From Caulobacterales bacterium (GTDB lineage Bacteria > Pseudomonadota > Alphaproteobacteria > Caulobacterales > Caulobacteraceae), in NCBI GenBank assembly GCA_017302105.1, contig JAFLCS010000004.1, positions 186,001 to 250,000 on the forward strand: a stretch of DNA of 64,000 nucleotides. Direction: 5' to 3'. Shown here piece by piece: positions 39,397 to 49,395 of the stretch (its first letter is position 1; the number at the start of each line of letters is the position of its first letter). A model generated the notes under the pieces. It was given only the letters and a program-made list of their open reading frames with translations, searched no databases and was not told the origin of the DNA. Position numbers and translations under genes: made by a program.

Positions 39397-40512
39397 ATGT
39401 CCGATCTCACCCAGCTCGAACTCGACCTGACCCATGCCATCGCCGCTGCCGATACCTCGGCGGCACTGGAAGAGGTGCGCGTGGCCGCGCTGGGCAAGTC
39501 CGGCTCGGTCACCGGCCTGCTCAAGGGCATGGGGGCCCTGCCACCGGATGAACGGCGGGTGCAGGGGCCCCTGTTGAACGGCCTGCGCGATCGCCTGACC
39601 ACGGCCCTGGCCGACCGCAAGGCGGCACTGGAGTCCGACGAGCTGGACGCGCGACTGGCCGCCGAAACGGTCGATCTCAGCCTGCCGCCACCGCCGCGCC
39701 GCAAGGGTTCGGTCCATCCGACCATGCAGGCCATGGACGAGATCGTCTCGATCTTCGCCGAAATGGGCTTCGCCGTCGCCGAAGGGCCCGACATCGAGGA
39801 CGACTTTCACAATTTCACGGCCCTGAACTTCCCACCAGACCATCCGGCGCGGGAGATGCACGACACCTTCTTTCTCAAGCCGGACCCCGAAACGGGCGAG
39901 CGGATGGTGCTGCGCACCCACACTTCGCCGGTCCAGATCCGCACCATGCGCCAGACCAATGAAAAGCCGGCGGCACCCTGGATCGCGGGCGGACAGACGC
40001 CGCCGATCCGCATCATCGCGCCGGGCCGGACCTTCCGAAAAGATTCGGACGCCACCCACACGCCCATGTTCCACCAGGTCGAGGGCTTGGTCATCGACCG
40101 GGACATCCACATGGGTCATCTGAAATGGACCCTGGAAACCTTCGTCGCACGCTATTTCGAGCTGGACGGCGTGGACGCGCGCTTTCGCCCGCACCACTTC
40201 CCGTTTACCGAACCGTCCGCCGAGATGGACATCCGCTGCGACCGGTCCGGCGGCGAGCTGAAGCTCAATCAGGGCGACAGCTGGATGGAGATCCTCGGCT
40301 GCGGCATGGTTCATCCCAATGTCCTCAGCGCCGCCGGCCTGGACCCGAACGAATGGCAGGGCTTCGCCTTCGGTATGGGAGTGGACCGACTGGCCATGCT
40401 CAAATACGGCATCCCCGACCTTCGCCCGATGTTTGACGCCGATGTGCGTTGGCTCGAACACTTCGGATTCTCGGCCGTTCAGGCCCCCAGCGCCGCCGCC
40501 GGCCTCAGCTGA
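39397..40512 (+). CDS. pheS: Phenylalanyl-tRNA synthetase alpha subunit
   Basis: A 371-residue class II aminoacyl-tRNA synthetase catalytic subunit. The N-terminal coiled-coil (about 1-90) leads into motif 1 ([19 protein letters not shown]), motif 2 ([22 protein letters not shown]) and motif 3 ([18 protein letters not shown]). Together with PheT it makes the alpha2-beta2 enzyme charging tRNA-Phe. ATG at 39397 with TAGAGGG upstream. An unrelated gene separates it from pheT, unlike the usual adjacent pair. Confidence 0.97.
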   Translation: MSDLTQLELDLTHAIAAADTSAALEEVRVAALGKSGSVTGLLKGMGALPPDERRVQGPLLNGLRDRLTTALADRKAALESDELDARLAAETVDLSLPPPPRRKGSVHPTMQAMDEIVSIFAEMGFAVAEGPDIEDDFHNFTALNFPPDHPAREMHDTFFLKPDPETGERMVLRTHTSPVQIRTMRQTNEKPAAPWIAGGQTPPIRIIAPGRTFRKDSDATHTPMFHQVEGLVIDRDIHMGHLKWTLETFVARYFELDGVDARFRPHHFPFTEPSAEMDIRCDRSGGELKLNQGDSWMEILGCGMVHPNVLSAAGLDPNEWQGFAFGMGVDRLAMLKYGIPDLRPMFDADVRWLEHFGFSAVQAPSAAAGLS

Positions 40513-40521
40513 GACAAGACC

Positions 40522-40938
40522 ATGACGCCTCCCCAGAGATTCTCCCCCCCGGTATGCCAGGACTACAGCGTCGACCACTTCGAAGGTGTCGCCGTGTCGC
40601 TGTTTGAGGTGTTCCGCGCCAACATCGTGGCGACCCACCAGCCAGTCATTTCCAACAAGACCTTCACCAACTGCGTGATCGAGGGACCGGCGGTTCTGCT
40701 CGCCCTGTCGGGGGTCGAGCTGGACAGTTGCAACCTCGGCGTCTCCAGCGATGATCCGCGCAGTTTGCTGCTCATGCCGATGGCCAAGAACCGGGTAACC
40801 GGCGCGATCGCCTTCAAGGACAGCGCCTTTCGCGGCTGCACCTTCTTTGCCGTGGGCTACACCGGGCCCGACGCCTTTATCGACCAGATGATCCAGATCC
40901 TCGATCCGGACGGCAAGTCTCCGGCACACGACGCATGA
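40522..40938 (+). CDS. Unrecognised protein between pheS and pheT
   Basis: A 138-residue soluble protein, no signal peptide. It has short repeated blocks that read like turns of a beta helix: [48 protein letters not shown]. These resemble pentapeptide-type or right-handed coil folds with Phe/Cys in the core. I do not recognise the family. Its TGA overlaps the pheT ATG (40935-40938), and it starts 10 bases after pheS, so it is embedded in the phenylalanyl-tRNA synthetase operon and likely translated with it. Base composition and codon use are like those of its neighbours. Confidence 0.75.
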   Translation: MTPPQRFSPPVCQDYSVDHFEGVAVSLFEVFRANIVATHQPVISNKTFTNCVIEGPAVLLALSGVELDSCNLGVSSDDPRSLLLMPMAKNRVTGAIAFKDSAFRGCTFFAVGYTGPDAFIDQMIQILDPDGKSPAHDA

Positions 40939-43346
40939 AATTCACTCTCTCCTGGCTCAGGCGACATCTGAGGACGGACCGGACGATCTCCGAGATCGCC
41001 GACGCCATGACCATGGCCGGCCTCGAGGTCGAGGACGTCATCGACCCGACTGAACGCCTCAGGCCCTTCACCGTCGCCCGCATCGTCTCGGCCGAGCGCC
41101 ACCCTGACGCCGACCGGCTCCAGGTCTGCCAGGTCGAGACGGTCGACGGGATGAAGGAGATCGTCTGCGGTGCCCCCAATGCGCGCGCCGGTCTGGTCAC
41201 CATCTATGCGCCGATCGGGGCCTATGTGCCGGGGCTGGGGATCACCCTGGTCGAGAAGCCGGTTCGCGGCGTCGTCTCTAACGGAATGTTGTGTTCGGCG
41301 GCGGAGCTGGAACTGGACGGCGAGTCCGACGGCATCCTGGATCTGGATGACGCGCTGGCGGTCGGGACGCCGGCCGCCGAGGTGTTCGGCCTGGAGGCGG
41401 TCATTGATTTCGAGGTCACGCCGAACCGGCCCGACTGGCTGGGGGTGCTGGGCATCGCCCGCGACCTGGACGCCGCCGGTCAGGGCCAGCTCATCCCTCA
41501 TCCGGCAACCCCGGTTCCCGGACTCTTCCCCAACCCGATTTCGGTGAAACTGGAGGCGACGCAGCTGTGCCCGGTGTTTGCCGGACGTCTGATCCGGGGC
41601 GTCAGGAATGGGCCGTCCCCGGCCTGGCTGCAGGATCGACTGCGCTCCATCGGCCTGCGCCCGATCAATGCCCTGGTCGATATCACCAACCTGATTTCCT
41701 ACGATCGCGCCCGGCCGCTGCACGTCTATGACCGAGCCAAGCTCGTCGGTGACCAGATCGTCGTGCGCGGCGGCCAGGTCGCCACCGACACCGGCGAGTC
41801 CGAACGCCTGATCGCGCTCGACGGCAAGACCTATGCACCCGGGCCACGGATGTGCGTGATCGCCGATGCGCAAGGGGAACGTCCTATCGGCCTGGGCGGC
41901 GTCATGGGCGGCGAATCGACCGGCTGTGACGACGCCACCACCGACGTCTTCGTCGAGAGCGCCTGGTTCGACCCGATCGTCACGGCCCAGACGGGGCGCC
42001 AGCTCGGCATCACCTCGGACGCCCAGTATCGCTTCGCGCGCGGGATCGACACCCATTCCGCTGTGGACGGCCTCGAGATCGCGACCGCCCTGATCCTGGA
42101 TCTGTGCGGCGGCGAGCCGTCCGAGATCACCGTCGCAGGTGAACCGCCGGCCGCCCCCGCCGCATTTGAGTTCGACCCCAGTCTGGTCGAGCGCTTGACC
42201 GGCCTGCGTCTGCCCAGCGTACGCATCGCCACGATTCTGACCGCCCTCGGCTTTGCGGTCGAGCACGGCAATGACCCTTGGCGGGTCACCCCGCCAACCT
42301 GGCGACGCGACGTCCACGGCCCGGCCGATCTGGTCGAAGAAGTCGCCCGCATCAACGGCTTTGATCATCTGCCCTCGACGCCCCTGCCGGATCTCGGCTC
42401 ACCACCGGCAGGGATCCTCAGCCCGCGCCAGGCGCGCCTGCGCGCGGCCCGGCGAACGCTGGCTGCCTATGGCTGGGCCGAGGCTGTCACCTGGTCCTTC
42501 ACCCGTCGCGACATCGCCGAATGCTTTGGCGGAGGCGCGCAACGCCTGGTTCTGGACAATCCGATTGCGTCGGATCTGGACTGTATGCGCCCGTCGATCC
42601 TGCCCAATCTGATCCAGGCGGCGGCCCGCAACGCCGATCGCGGCTTTGACGATGTTGCCTTGTTCGAGATTGGCCCGGTCTATCGCGGTGACCGGCCCGG
42701 CGATCAGCGCACGGCGATCTCCGGCCTGATCGCCCCGCACGCTGCACGCCGTTGGGATGGCGGTCGGGGCGACGACCTGTTCTCCATGAAGTCCGACATC
42801 ATGCGCCTGCTGGACATCCTGGGCGTCAACACCGCAGCGCTCCAGTTGGTCCAGGGACAGACCGCCGCCTGGTGGCACCCGGGCCAATCCGCGCGCCTGC
42901 AGCTCGGCCCCAAGACCGTCATCGCCGAGTTCGGGGCCCTGCACCCTCGTGTTCTGAAAACCCTCGACGCCGAAGGCCCGATGCTGGCCTTCGAGATCGA
43001 CGTTGAGGCCCTGCCCCAGTCCAAGGCCAAGGCCACCAAGGCCCGGTCACGGCTGGAGCTTTCGACCCTGATGCCGCTGTCGCGCGACTTCGCCTTTGTC
43101 GTCGATCAGACGCTGGCGGCCGGGGACCTGGTCCGCGCCGTCCAGGGTGCCGACAGACAGCTGATTGACCAGGCCCGGGTCTTCGACGTCTATCAGGGGG
43201 CAGGCGTGCCGGACGGCAAGAAGTCGCTGGCCCTGGAGGTCACGATTCAACCCCGTGATGCCACCCTGACCGAAGCCGAGATCGAGGCCCTGTCCTCGCG
43301 GATCGTCGCCGCCGCCGAGAAACTCGGGGCCACACTGAGGGGATAG
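40935..43346 (+). CDS. pheT: Phenylalanyl-tRNA synthetase beta subunit
   Basis: An 803-residue PheT. Domains in order: N-terminal tRNA-binding (EMAP II/OB) about 39-150 ([17 protein letters not shown]), B3/B4 editing domain about 210-380 ([22 protein letters not shown]), B5 about 400-470, the catalytic-like core to 690, and the C-terminal FDX-ACB anticodon-binding domain about 708-800 ([16 protein letters not shown]). Full length. The start overlaps the preceding small gene by four bases. Confidence 0.97.
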   Translation: MKFTLSWLRRHLRTDRTISEIADAMTMAGLEVEDVIDPTERLRPFTVARIVSAERHPDADRLQVCQVETVDGMKEIVCGAPNARAGLVTIYAPIGAYVPGLGITLVEKPVRGVVSNGMLCSAAELELDGESDGILDLDDALAVGTPAAEVFGLEAVIDFEVTPNRPDWLGVLGIARDLDAAGQGQLIPHPATPVPGLFPNPISVKLEATQLCPVFAGRLIRGVRNGPSPAWLQDRLRSIGLRPINALVDITNLISYDRARPLHVYDRAKLVGDQIVVRGGQVATDTGESERLIALDGKTYAPGPRMCVIADAQGERPIGLGGVMGGESTGCDDATTDVFVESAWFDPIVTAQTGRQLGITSDAQYRFARGIDTHSAVDGLEIATALILDLCGGEPSEITVAGEPPAAPAAFEFDPSLVERLTGLRLPSVRIATILTALGFAVEHGNDPWRVTPPTWRRDVHGPADLVEEVARINGFDHLPSTPLPDLGSPPAGILSPRQARLRAARRTLAAYGWAEAVTWSFTRRDIAECFGGGAQRLVLDNPIASDLDCMRPSILPNLIQAAARNADRGFDDVALFEIGPVYRGDRPGDQRTAISGLIAPHAARRWDGGRGDDLFSMKSDIMRLLDILGVNTAALQLVQGQTAAWWHPGQSARLQLGPKTVIAEFGALHPRVLKTLDAEGPMLAFEIDVEALPQSKAKATKARSRLELSTLMPLSRDFAFVVDQTLAAGDLVRAVQGADRQLIDQARVFDVYQGAGVPDGKKSLALEVTIQPRDATLTEAEIEALSSRIVAAAEKLGATLRG

Positions 43347-43348
43347 TC

Positions 43349-43897
43349 ATGTCGGTCAAGCCGCCCATCGAAACCGCCTTTGAACGCGCCCTGTTCCGGT
43401 CACGCTGGCTCATGGCCCCCTTCTATCTGGGGCTGGTCGTGGCCCTGGCCCTGCTACTGGTCATCTTCGTCAGGGAGCTGATCTACTATATCCCCCGGTT
43501 CCTCAGCTTCGACGCGGCCACGATGACCGCCAATGACGGCATTCTGGCGGTACTGACGCTGGTGGACCTGTCGCTGGCCGGCAATCTGCTCCTGATCGTG
43601 CTGTTTTCAGGCTACGAGAATTTCGTCTCCAAGCTGGACATCGACGAAAGTGAAACAGACCGGCCACCGTGGATGGGCACCGTCGACTTCTCGGGCCTGA
43701 AGATGAAGCTGATCGCCTCGATCGTGGCGATCTCCGGCATTCAGCTGCTGAAGACCTTCATGAACATTGGGCGGACTGGCTATGAGCTGAACCCGGACGA
43801 GGCCTTCTGGGGCGTGGTGATCCACCTGACGTTCGTGGTGTCAGGCGTCCTTCTGGCGCTCATGGACTGGCTGTCGGCCAAGACCGACAAGCACTGA
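43349..43897 (+). CDS. UPF0114 (YqhA-like) membrane protein
   Basis: A 182-residue inner-membrane protein of the TIGR00645/UPF0114 family: four hydrophobic helices (about 20-45, 68-90, 115-135, 150-172). The family pattern FERALFRSRWLMAPFYLGLV starts the chain, and the loop SKLDIDESETDRPPWMGTVDFSGLKMKLIASIVAISGIQLLK is typical. ATG at 43349 follows pheT by two bases. Function unknown. Confidence 0.88.
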   Translation: MSVKPPIETAFERALFRSRWLMAPFYLGLVVALALLLVIFVRELIYYIPRFLSFDAATMTANDGILAVLTLVDLSLAGNLLLIVLFSGYENFVSKLDIDESETDRPPWMGTVDFSGLKMKLIASIVAISGIQLLKTFMNIGRTGYELNPDEAFWGVVIHLTFVVSGVLLALMDWLSAKTDKH

Positions 43898-43903
43898 TCG
43901 AGC

Positions 43904-44782
43904 TCAGGTCTCCTCCAGCAAACGGACCAGATAGTCACCATAGGCCGCATCCCCGTGGTCGGCCGCGATCAGCCGCAGGTCCGAATCGCTGAGCCAGCCG
44001 TTGCGCCAGCCGATTTCTTCCAGGCAGGCGATCTTCAGGCCCTGGTTGTGCTCGATGGTCTGGACGAAGTGACTGGCTTCCAGCAGGCTGTCGTGAGTGC
44101 CGGCGTCCAGCCAGGCAAAGCCACGGCCGAACCGCATCACCTCCAGCTTGCCTGCCTCCAGATAGGCGCGGTTTACGGAGGTGATTTCGATTTCCCCGCG
44201 CGCGGACGGCTGGACCTCGCGCGCGATCCGGCAGGCGTCGCCGTCATAGAAGTACAGGCCCGTCACAGCCAGGTTGGATCGCGGATTCTCGGGCTTTTCC
44301 TCAATCGAGACGGCGCGTCCGGCACCATCCATCTCAACGATGCCGAAGCGCTCCGGATCGCGGACCTCATAGCCGAACACCACGGCTCCGTCCTCGCGAC
44401 TGGCCGCCTCGCGCAGCATTCCGGTGAAGCCGGTTCCGAAAAACAGATTGTCGCCCAACACCAGGCAGACCCTTTGGCCGGCGATGAAGTCTTCCCCGAG
44501 CGTCAGCGCCTGGGCGATTCCCTTCGGCTCGGGCTGGATCGTGTAGGAGAAACGAACACCGAAGCGCGATCCATCGCCCAGAAGCGTTTCGAAGGCCCGC
44601 TGATCTTCAGGGCGCGTCACCACCAGGATGTCGCGCACGCCGGCCAGCATCAGGGCCGAAAGGGGATAATAGATCAGTGGCTTGTCGTAGACCGGCAAGA
44701 GCTGCTTGGAGATGGCGAGAGTCACCGGCCGGAGGCGCGTGCCATTTCCGCCGGCGAGGATCACGCCCTTGATGTCGTTCAC
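43904..44782 (-). CDS. rfbA: Glucose-1-phosphate thymidylyltransferase
   Basis: A 292-residue nucleotidyltransferase making dTDP-glucose, first step to dTDP-L-rhamnose and related sugars. [32 protein letters not shown] holds the nucleotide loop; [28 protein letters not shown] and [14 protein letters not shown] are the later conserved blocks. Full family length. The rest of the rhamnose pathway (rfbB, rfbC, rfbD) is not in the window. Divergent from eipA, convergent with the UPF0114 gene. Confidence 0.94.
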   Translation of the reverse strand: MNDIKGVILAGGNGTRLRPVTLAISKQLLPVYDKPLIYYPLSALMLAGVRDILVVTRPEDQRAFETLLGDGSRFGVRFSYTIQPEPKGIAQALTLGEDFIAGQRVCLVLGDNLFFGTGFTGMLREAASREDGAVVFGYEVRDPERFGIVEMDGAGRAVSIEEKPENPRSNLAVTGLYFYDGDACRIAREVQPSARGEIEITSVNRAYLEAGKLEVMRFGRGFAWLDAGTHDSLLEASHFVQTIEHNQGLKIACLEEIGWRNGWLSDSDLRLIAADHGDAAYGDYLVRLLEET

Positions 44783-44912
44783 GCTCGAACCCCTCCAACC
44801 CGGTGTGGCATCTTAGCCTGACGACGGCCAAAGCCCCAAACCCGCCCCAAACAAGCGAGACCTTGTGGCAAAGTCGCCGTTGACGTGATTCGAAAGAGCC
44901 TGGGAGGCCGCC

Positions 44913-45539
44913 ATGCATAGACGCAATCTCATCCTGTCCGGGATGGCCGCCGCCGCCGCTTCGGGCTGTGCGACCCCCGCAGCGCGGCAGCCCAGCCCCG
45001 GCTATCCGACTCAGCCGGGCATGGGCGGCGCTCCGTCTGATGCGCCGCAGCCGACCTACACCCAGGAAGAGCTGGTCGCAGCCGGGTCCAACTTCCTCGG
45101 CGTTGCCGCCGAAGCCCTCGGCGGTGCCATCGAGCGCATCTTCCTGGATCAGGGCGACGCTCCGACCGGCTATATCGCCGGCGAAGAAGGGGCCGGCGCA
45201 CTGGGTGTCGGCGTGCGCTACGGCCAGGGCCTGCTGTACATGAAGGACCGTCCCAATGCGCAGGAGGTCTATTGGCAAGGGCTGTCGATCGGCTGGGACG
45301 TCGGCGGAAACGTCGCGCGGGTCTTCAGCCTAGTCTACAATCTCTATCACCCCGATATGCTTTATCGGCGCTATCCGGGTGTTGAGGGGTCCGCCTATCT
45401 GATCGGCGGTCTGGGTGTGAACTATCAACAGGCTGACGGGATCGTCCTGGCTCCGATCCGGGCCGGCGTCGGCCTGCGCATCGGGGCCAATGTCGGCACC
45501 ATGAGCTATTCGCGTCAGCGCAACATCCTGCCGGTCTGA
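44913..45539 (+). CDS. eipA: DUF1134 / EipA-type envelope protein
   Basis: A 208-residue exported protein. The N-terminus MHRRNLILSGMAAAAASGCAT is a Tat- or lipoprotein-like signal with a possible lipid-attached Cys. The DUF1134 body (about 48-205) contains YTQEELVAAGSNFLGVAAEALG, GDAPTGYIAGEEGAGAL and the C-terminal glycine-rich VGLRIGANVGTMSYSRQRNILPV. In Brucella the family member EipA is a small periplasmic beta-barrel needed for envelope integrity; transfer of that role is inference. ATG at 44913 with TGGGAGG upstream. Confidence 0.85.
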   Translation: MHRRNLILSGMAAAAASGCATPAARQPSPGYPTQPGMGGAPSDAPQPTYTQEELVAAGSNFLGVAAEALGGAIERIFLDQGDAPTGYIAGEEGAGALGVGVRYGQGLLYMKDRPNAQEVYWQGLSIGWDVGGNVARVFSLVYNLYHPDMLYRRYPGVEGSAYLIGGLGVNYQQADGIVLAPIRAGVGLRIGANVGTMSYSRQRNILPV

Positions 45540-45544
45540 GCCGA

Positions 45545-46561
45545 CTAGCTTCGACGATCTGGGGCCTGCATGGCCTGATCGGGGCCGACGCCGGCCACGG
45601 GCTCGCGCTCGGCCCCCGCCGTCTCGCCCGGCCGCATGAACTTGACCAGCACCCGCTGGCCGATCAACAGGGCGGCGTCATCGGCTGACACCACGACCTC
45701 GACCACGCGCTCGTCCGTCTGTTGGCCCGGCGAATCCGACTGGAGCTGGCGGGCCCCGAACATCGTGGCCCGGCGCAGGACCTGGCCGACGTAGATTCGG
45801 GTCGGATCATTCTCAGGCGTGATCTCGACCTGCTGGCCGATGGTGACATTGGGCAGGTCGCTCTCGACGATCTCGGCACGAACGATGCGCTGGGTGTCCG
45901 GCTCGAGATCGAACATGGTCGAGACGTTCAGGGTCGAGGCGCCCGCACCCGGCTGGGCGTAGCGGCGCGCGATCCGGCCGGACATCGGCGCGCGGATGAT
46001 GGTCAGCTCCAGATTATATTCGGCCTCGCGCAAGCGGGCCTGAACGGTGTCGAGCCCGGCTTGCTGGCTGCCGATGGCGGCTTCGGCGGCGGCGACCGCA
46101 TCACGCGCCTGGTCCAGGCGCTGGGCGGCCACGAAGTTGGACGGCGCCAGGCCCTCCAGTCGGGCATACTCGCGCCGGGCGGCGCTCAGATTGACCTGGA
46201 GCGAGGCCAGTTGGGACTGGACCTGGGCGACTTCGGCGCGGGCGCGGTTGACGGCCAGGCGCGCTTCCTCGTCTTCCTGTCGGGCCAGGATCTGGCCGGC
46301 GACGACGCGGTCGCCTTCCTGAACATAGACCTCGCGCACGACGCCGCCTCGGCGCGCCGCGACTTGGATGATGCCGCCTTCTACGTCGGCCCGGCCATTG
46401 GCGATGGCGGCGTAGGGGCTCTCGACCTGCTCGGCCGCAGCCGCTTCCAGCTCCGCCTTCTTGGCTTCGCCGGCCTTGACCATCACATAGCCGCCACCGA
46501 GGACGAGCACGCCAACAGCGAGGATGATCCAGAAGACGGGGCGCTTGAGAAAGCCGAACAT
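45545..46561 (-). CDS. HlyD/DevB-type periplasmic adaptor of an ABC exporter
   Basis: A 338-residue membrane-fusion protein: one N-terminal TM helix (about 9-30), a biotinyl-lipoyl-like half (GGVVREVYVQEGDRVVAGQILAR), a coiled-coil hairpin (about 100-180, rich in A, R, E), the second lipoyl half (IIRAPMSGRIARRYAQPGAGAS) and a beta barrel. Last gene of a reverse three-gene unit (permease, ATPase, adaptor), 16 bases after the ATPase. The set resembles DevBCA exporters, which pair with TolC; no tolC is here. Confidence 0.88.
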   Translation of the reverse strand: MFGFLKRPVFWIILAVGVLVLGGGYVMVKAGEAKKAELEAAAAEQVESPYAAIANGRADVEGGIIQVAARRGGVVREVYVQEGDRVVAGQILARQEDEEARLAVNRARAEVAQVQSQLASLQVNLSAARREYARLEGLAPSNFVAAQRLDQARDAVAAAEAAIGSQQAGLDTVQARLREAEYNLELTIIRAPMSGRIARRYAQPGAGASTLNVSTMFDLEPDTQRIVRAEIVESDLPNVTIGQQVEITPENDPTRIYVGQVLRRATMFGARQLQSDSPGQQTDERVVEVVVSADDAALLIGQRVLVKFMRPGETAGAEREPVAGVGPDQAMQAPDRRS

Positions 46562-46577
46562 CGAACAGTCCTGATCG

Positions 46578-47327
46578 TCAGTGCGCCAGAGGCGCAGGGT
46601 TAGGGTCGGGGACGCGCTTTTCGTCCGAAAGGATGAGGCCGTCTTCCATCTTGATGACGCGGTCGGCCCAGGCCTCCAGGCGCGGGTCGTGGGTCACGCA
46701 GATGACGGCGGCACCGTGCTCGACGGCGGCGCGGCGCAACAGGCGGATGACCACCTGGCCGTTCTCGCCGTCCAGGGCCGAGGTCGGCTCGTCGGCAAAG
46801 ATCAGTTGCGGCGACTTGGCCAGGCAGCGGGCGATGGCCACGCGCTGTTTCTCGCCGCCGGACAGCTCGGACGGGCGCTGGTTCATGCGGTGGCCCAGGC
46901 CCACCTCTTCCAGCGCCGTGCGGGCGCGCCGGTCTTGCTCAGCCGGCGTAAGGCCCTGGTATTTGAGCACGATCTTGACCTGTTGCAGCGCGGTCAGGGC
47001 CGGGAACAGGTTGAAGCCCTGGAAGATGAAGCCGCAATGATCCAGCCGGAACCGGTCGATCCGACCCGAGGACTTCTTCCACAGATCATCGACGTCCAGG
47101 ATGTCGACCCGGCCGCCGTCCGGCTTGAGCAGACCCGACAGGGCCGCGATCAGCGTCGACTTGCCCGAGCCGGACGGCCCCATGACCATGGTCAGGTCGC
47201 CGTGGGCGGCGTCGAAGTCCATGCCCTTGAGCACCTCGATAAAGGTGCGGCCAGTCTTGAACCGCTTAACCAGGCCCCTGGCCTCGATGGCGGGCGTGCC
47301 GTGCTTTCCGTTGGCGTTGGTGGTCAT
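46578..47327 (-). CDS. ABC exporter ATPase (MacB/DevA type)
   Basis: A 249-residue nucleotide-binding subunit. Walker A GPSGSGKST at 50-58, Q-loop in GFIFQGFNLFPALT, signature SELSGGEKQRVAIARCL, Walker B LIFADEPTSALD and switch CVTHDPR. The MacB/LolD/DevA subgroup is indicated by FQGFNLFPALTALQQV. The ATG at 47327 overlaps the permease stop in ATGA, so the two are translationally coupled; an open extension to 47426 runs inside the permease. Confidence 0.93.
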   Translation of the reverse strand: MTTNANGKHGTPAIEARGLVKRFKTGRTFIEVLKGMDFDAAHGDLTMVMGPSGSGKSTLIAALSGLLKPDGGRVDILDVDDLWKKSSGRIDRFRLDHCGFIFQGFNLFPALTALQQVKIVLKYQGLTPAEQDRRARTALEEVGLGHRMNQRPSELSGGEKQRVAIARCLAKSPQLIFADEPTSALDGENGQVVIRLLRRAAVEHGAAVICVTHDPRLEAWADRVIKMEDGLILSDEKRVPDPNPAPLAH

Positions 47328-48493
47328 CGCAGAAGATCCGCCGGCTGGCTCTGTTTCAGCATTCCCAGCGACAGGAAACCGGACAACAGGGCGATGATCA
47401 TCAGAAGCGTCGCGACGGCCAGGCACATCGGCAGAGGGAAGGCCATCGGCAGGCCGAAGGCCCCGGCCAGCAGGCTGATGAGCCAGGTCAGCAGGAAGGA
47501 CGCGCCGATCCCGACGACGCCGACCCAGAAGCTGAGCTCCACGATAATCCGCCGCAGCGAGCCCATGCCGACCCCGAGCGCGCGCAGCGAGGCGAACTCC
47601 TTGATGTTGGCGAGGATGGCGCCGCGCAGGGTCTGCCAGGTGATGGCGATGCCGATCAGCCCGCCCAGAAAGACCGAGAAGCCCAGCATCACCACGATGA
47701 TGCCCTCCTCGAACATACTCGCCTCATTGGCCTTGGACAGCTCGGCGCGGGTCCAGGCGCGGTACTGCCCGTTGGCGGTCGCGTTCAGCTGGGCCACCAC
47801 CAGTTCCGCCCGCGCCGGGTTGCGTAGCCGAACCATGAGGGGCCCGACGCGCGGCCCGTTATAGGCCTCGCCATAGCGTCGCAGGGTGTCACGCGACATG
47901 ACCATCATCGGCTGCATGAAGTTGGCGTAGCCGCGCGTCACGCCGACGACCCTGACCGTGTGCCCGTTATAGACCGCCTGTTCACCCAGCCGCACACCCA
48001 GGCGCGGCAGGGCGGTTTCGTCCAGAACCACCGCATCGGGCTGGCGCAACGCTTCGATGAGCTCCTGAGAATAGTCGACCGGAATCGTCGGATTGCCGTC
48101 CTGGGTCACGACCGAGGTAACGATGACGAACTCCATCCGCTCGCCACCGGCGGGCGTGTCCTGGCCAGGTCGATTCCGCTGGGCCTGAGCCAGGGACTGG
48201 AATCGTCCCTGGGACAGATCGACATAGTCGACGACTTCGACTTCTGGGTGCTGATAGATCACCGGGATCATTCGCCGGGGAAGGCCCGAAGGTCCGCCGA
48301 ACAGCTGGGTGGCACCGGGTGCCAGAATCAGGATGTCGGCACCCGACCGGTCAATCGTGGCGGTGAAGGATTTGCCCATACCCATGAACATACCGGCGAA
48401 GGCCAGAACCAGCAGGCCCGAGAAGGCAAGCGCCACCACCGCCGCCATGTAGCGGCGCCATTCGTAGATCAGCGTTGAAAGCGCTAGCGACAT
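47324..48493 (-). CDS. FtsX-like ABC exporter permease (DevC type)
   Basis: A 389-residue permease: an N-terminal TM helix (about 15-40), a large periplasmic domain (about 45-265), then three TM helices (about 272-300, 325-350, 358-380) with the family segment IGIAITWQTLRGAILANIKEFASLRALGVG just before helix 3. This is the 4-TM type VII/MacB-FtsX fold. First gene of the exporter unit; ATG at 48493 has only a distant GAGG upstream. Substrate unknown; DevBCA relatives export glycolipids, but that is not implied here. Confidence 0.88.
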   Translation of the reverse strand: MSLALSTLIYEWRRYMAAVVALAFSGLLVLAFAGMFMGMGKSFTATIDRSGADILILAPGATQLFGGPSGLPRRMIPVIYQHPEVEVVDYVDLSQGRFQSLAQAQRNRPGQDTPAGGERMEFVIVTSVVTQDGNPTIPVDYSQELIEALRQPDAVVLDETALPRLGVRLGEQAVYNGHTVRVVGVTRGYANFMQPMMVMSRDTLRRYGEAYNGPRVGPLMVRLRNPARAELVVAQLNATANGQYRAWTRAELSKANEASMFEEGIIVVMLGFSVFLGGLIGIAITWQTLRGAILANIKEFASLRALGVGMGSLRRIIVELSFWVGVVGIGASFLLTWLISLLAGAFGLPMAFPLPMCLAVATLLMIIALLSGFLSLGMLKQSQPADLLR

Positions 48494-48603
48494 AGGCGTG
48501 AAACAGAATCCCTCGACCCGAAGGTCTTGCCGCGACAGCTGGGAACTTTCCAAGTTAAATCGCCGTTAGTCGCCGCTGGCGTCGGTCAAATCGGATCCAA
48601 CTC

Positions 48604-49395
48604 ATGGCCCTGTCGTCCCTGCTACTCCTGAACGCAGCGGTGGTGGCCGGGCTGATGGTCGGGCTTTGGCTCTTGGCCCTGAAACTGAGGGACGTGAGCT
48701 TCATCGACGCCTTTTGGGCCTTTAACATGGGGGTGGTCGGGGTCGTCACCTACTTCGCCGCCGATGGCGACCCGACGCGCCAGGCTCTGTTGGCGGGCCT
48801 CTGCGCCGCCTGGGCGCTCAGACTGGGCGGGCATTTGTCTGCGCGCTGGCTGAGAAACGGCGAGGACAAACGCTATCAGTCGCTACTGGCGCGGCTGACC
48901 GCACGGGGCCTGTCCTGGCCGCTCGCCACCCTGATTTTTGTCTTTGGCCTCCAAGGCGCGCTGCTGCTTCTGGTCTGTCTGCCGGTTCAGATCGGCCAGG
49001 CCTTCAGCCATCCGCCCATCGGCTGGCTGGGCTGGGCCGGGACGACGCTGGCGGCCTTCGGCCTGATCTTCGAGGCGATCGCCGATCATCAGCTTGAGCA
49101 GTTCAAATCCGATCCAGCCAACGCCGGCCAGGTCATGGATCGCGGCCTGTGGCGCTACACGCGTCACCCCAACTACTTCGGCGACGCCTGCGTGTGGTGG
49201 GGACTGGGCCTGATCGCCTGCGAGGTACCGGGCGGCTGGATCACCCTGGCCGGGCCGGCCTTCCTGACCTTCACCCTCATGAAATGGTCCGGCGCACCGC
49301 TCCTCGAAAAGGGCATGGCGTCGTCCCGGCCGGGCTACGCCGACTATGTGCGTCGCACCAGCGGCTTCGTCCCCTGGCCGCCCAGGGACGGCTAG
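48604..49395 (+). CDS. DUF1295 / steroid 5-alpha-reductase-like membrane enzyme
   Basis: A 263-residue membrane protein with six or seven helices. The DUF1295 C-terminus carries the hallmark RGLWRYTRHPNYFGD (about 180-194) and ends PGYADYVRRTSGFVPWPP, both shared with isoprenylcysteine methyltransferase and 5-alpha-reductase families. It probably acts on a lipid-like substrate, reaction unknown. Divergent from the exporter unit (110 bases). Its TAG shares CTAG with the convergent alcohol dehydrogenase stop. Confidence 0.88.
   Translation: MALSSLLLLNAAVVAGLMVGLWLLALKLRDVSFIDAFWAFNMGVVGVVTYFAADGDPTRQALLAGLCAAWALRLGGHLSARWLRNGEDKRYQSLLARLTARGLSWPLATLIFVFGLQGALLLLVCLPVQIGQAFSHPPIGWLGWAGTTLAAFGLIFEAIADHQLEQFKSDPANAGQVMDRGLWRYTRHPNYFGDACVWWGLGLIACEVPGGWITLAGPAFLTFTLMKWSGAPLLEKGMASSRPGYADYVRRTSGFVPWPPRDG

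Noticed and set aside
39310-40929. A 539-codon reverse open frame opposite pheS and the adjoining small gene
   Set aside because: Antisense to strongly supported pheS; no recognisable domain.
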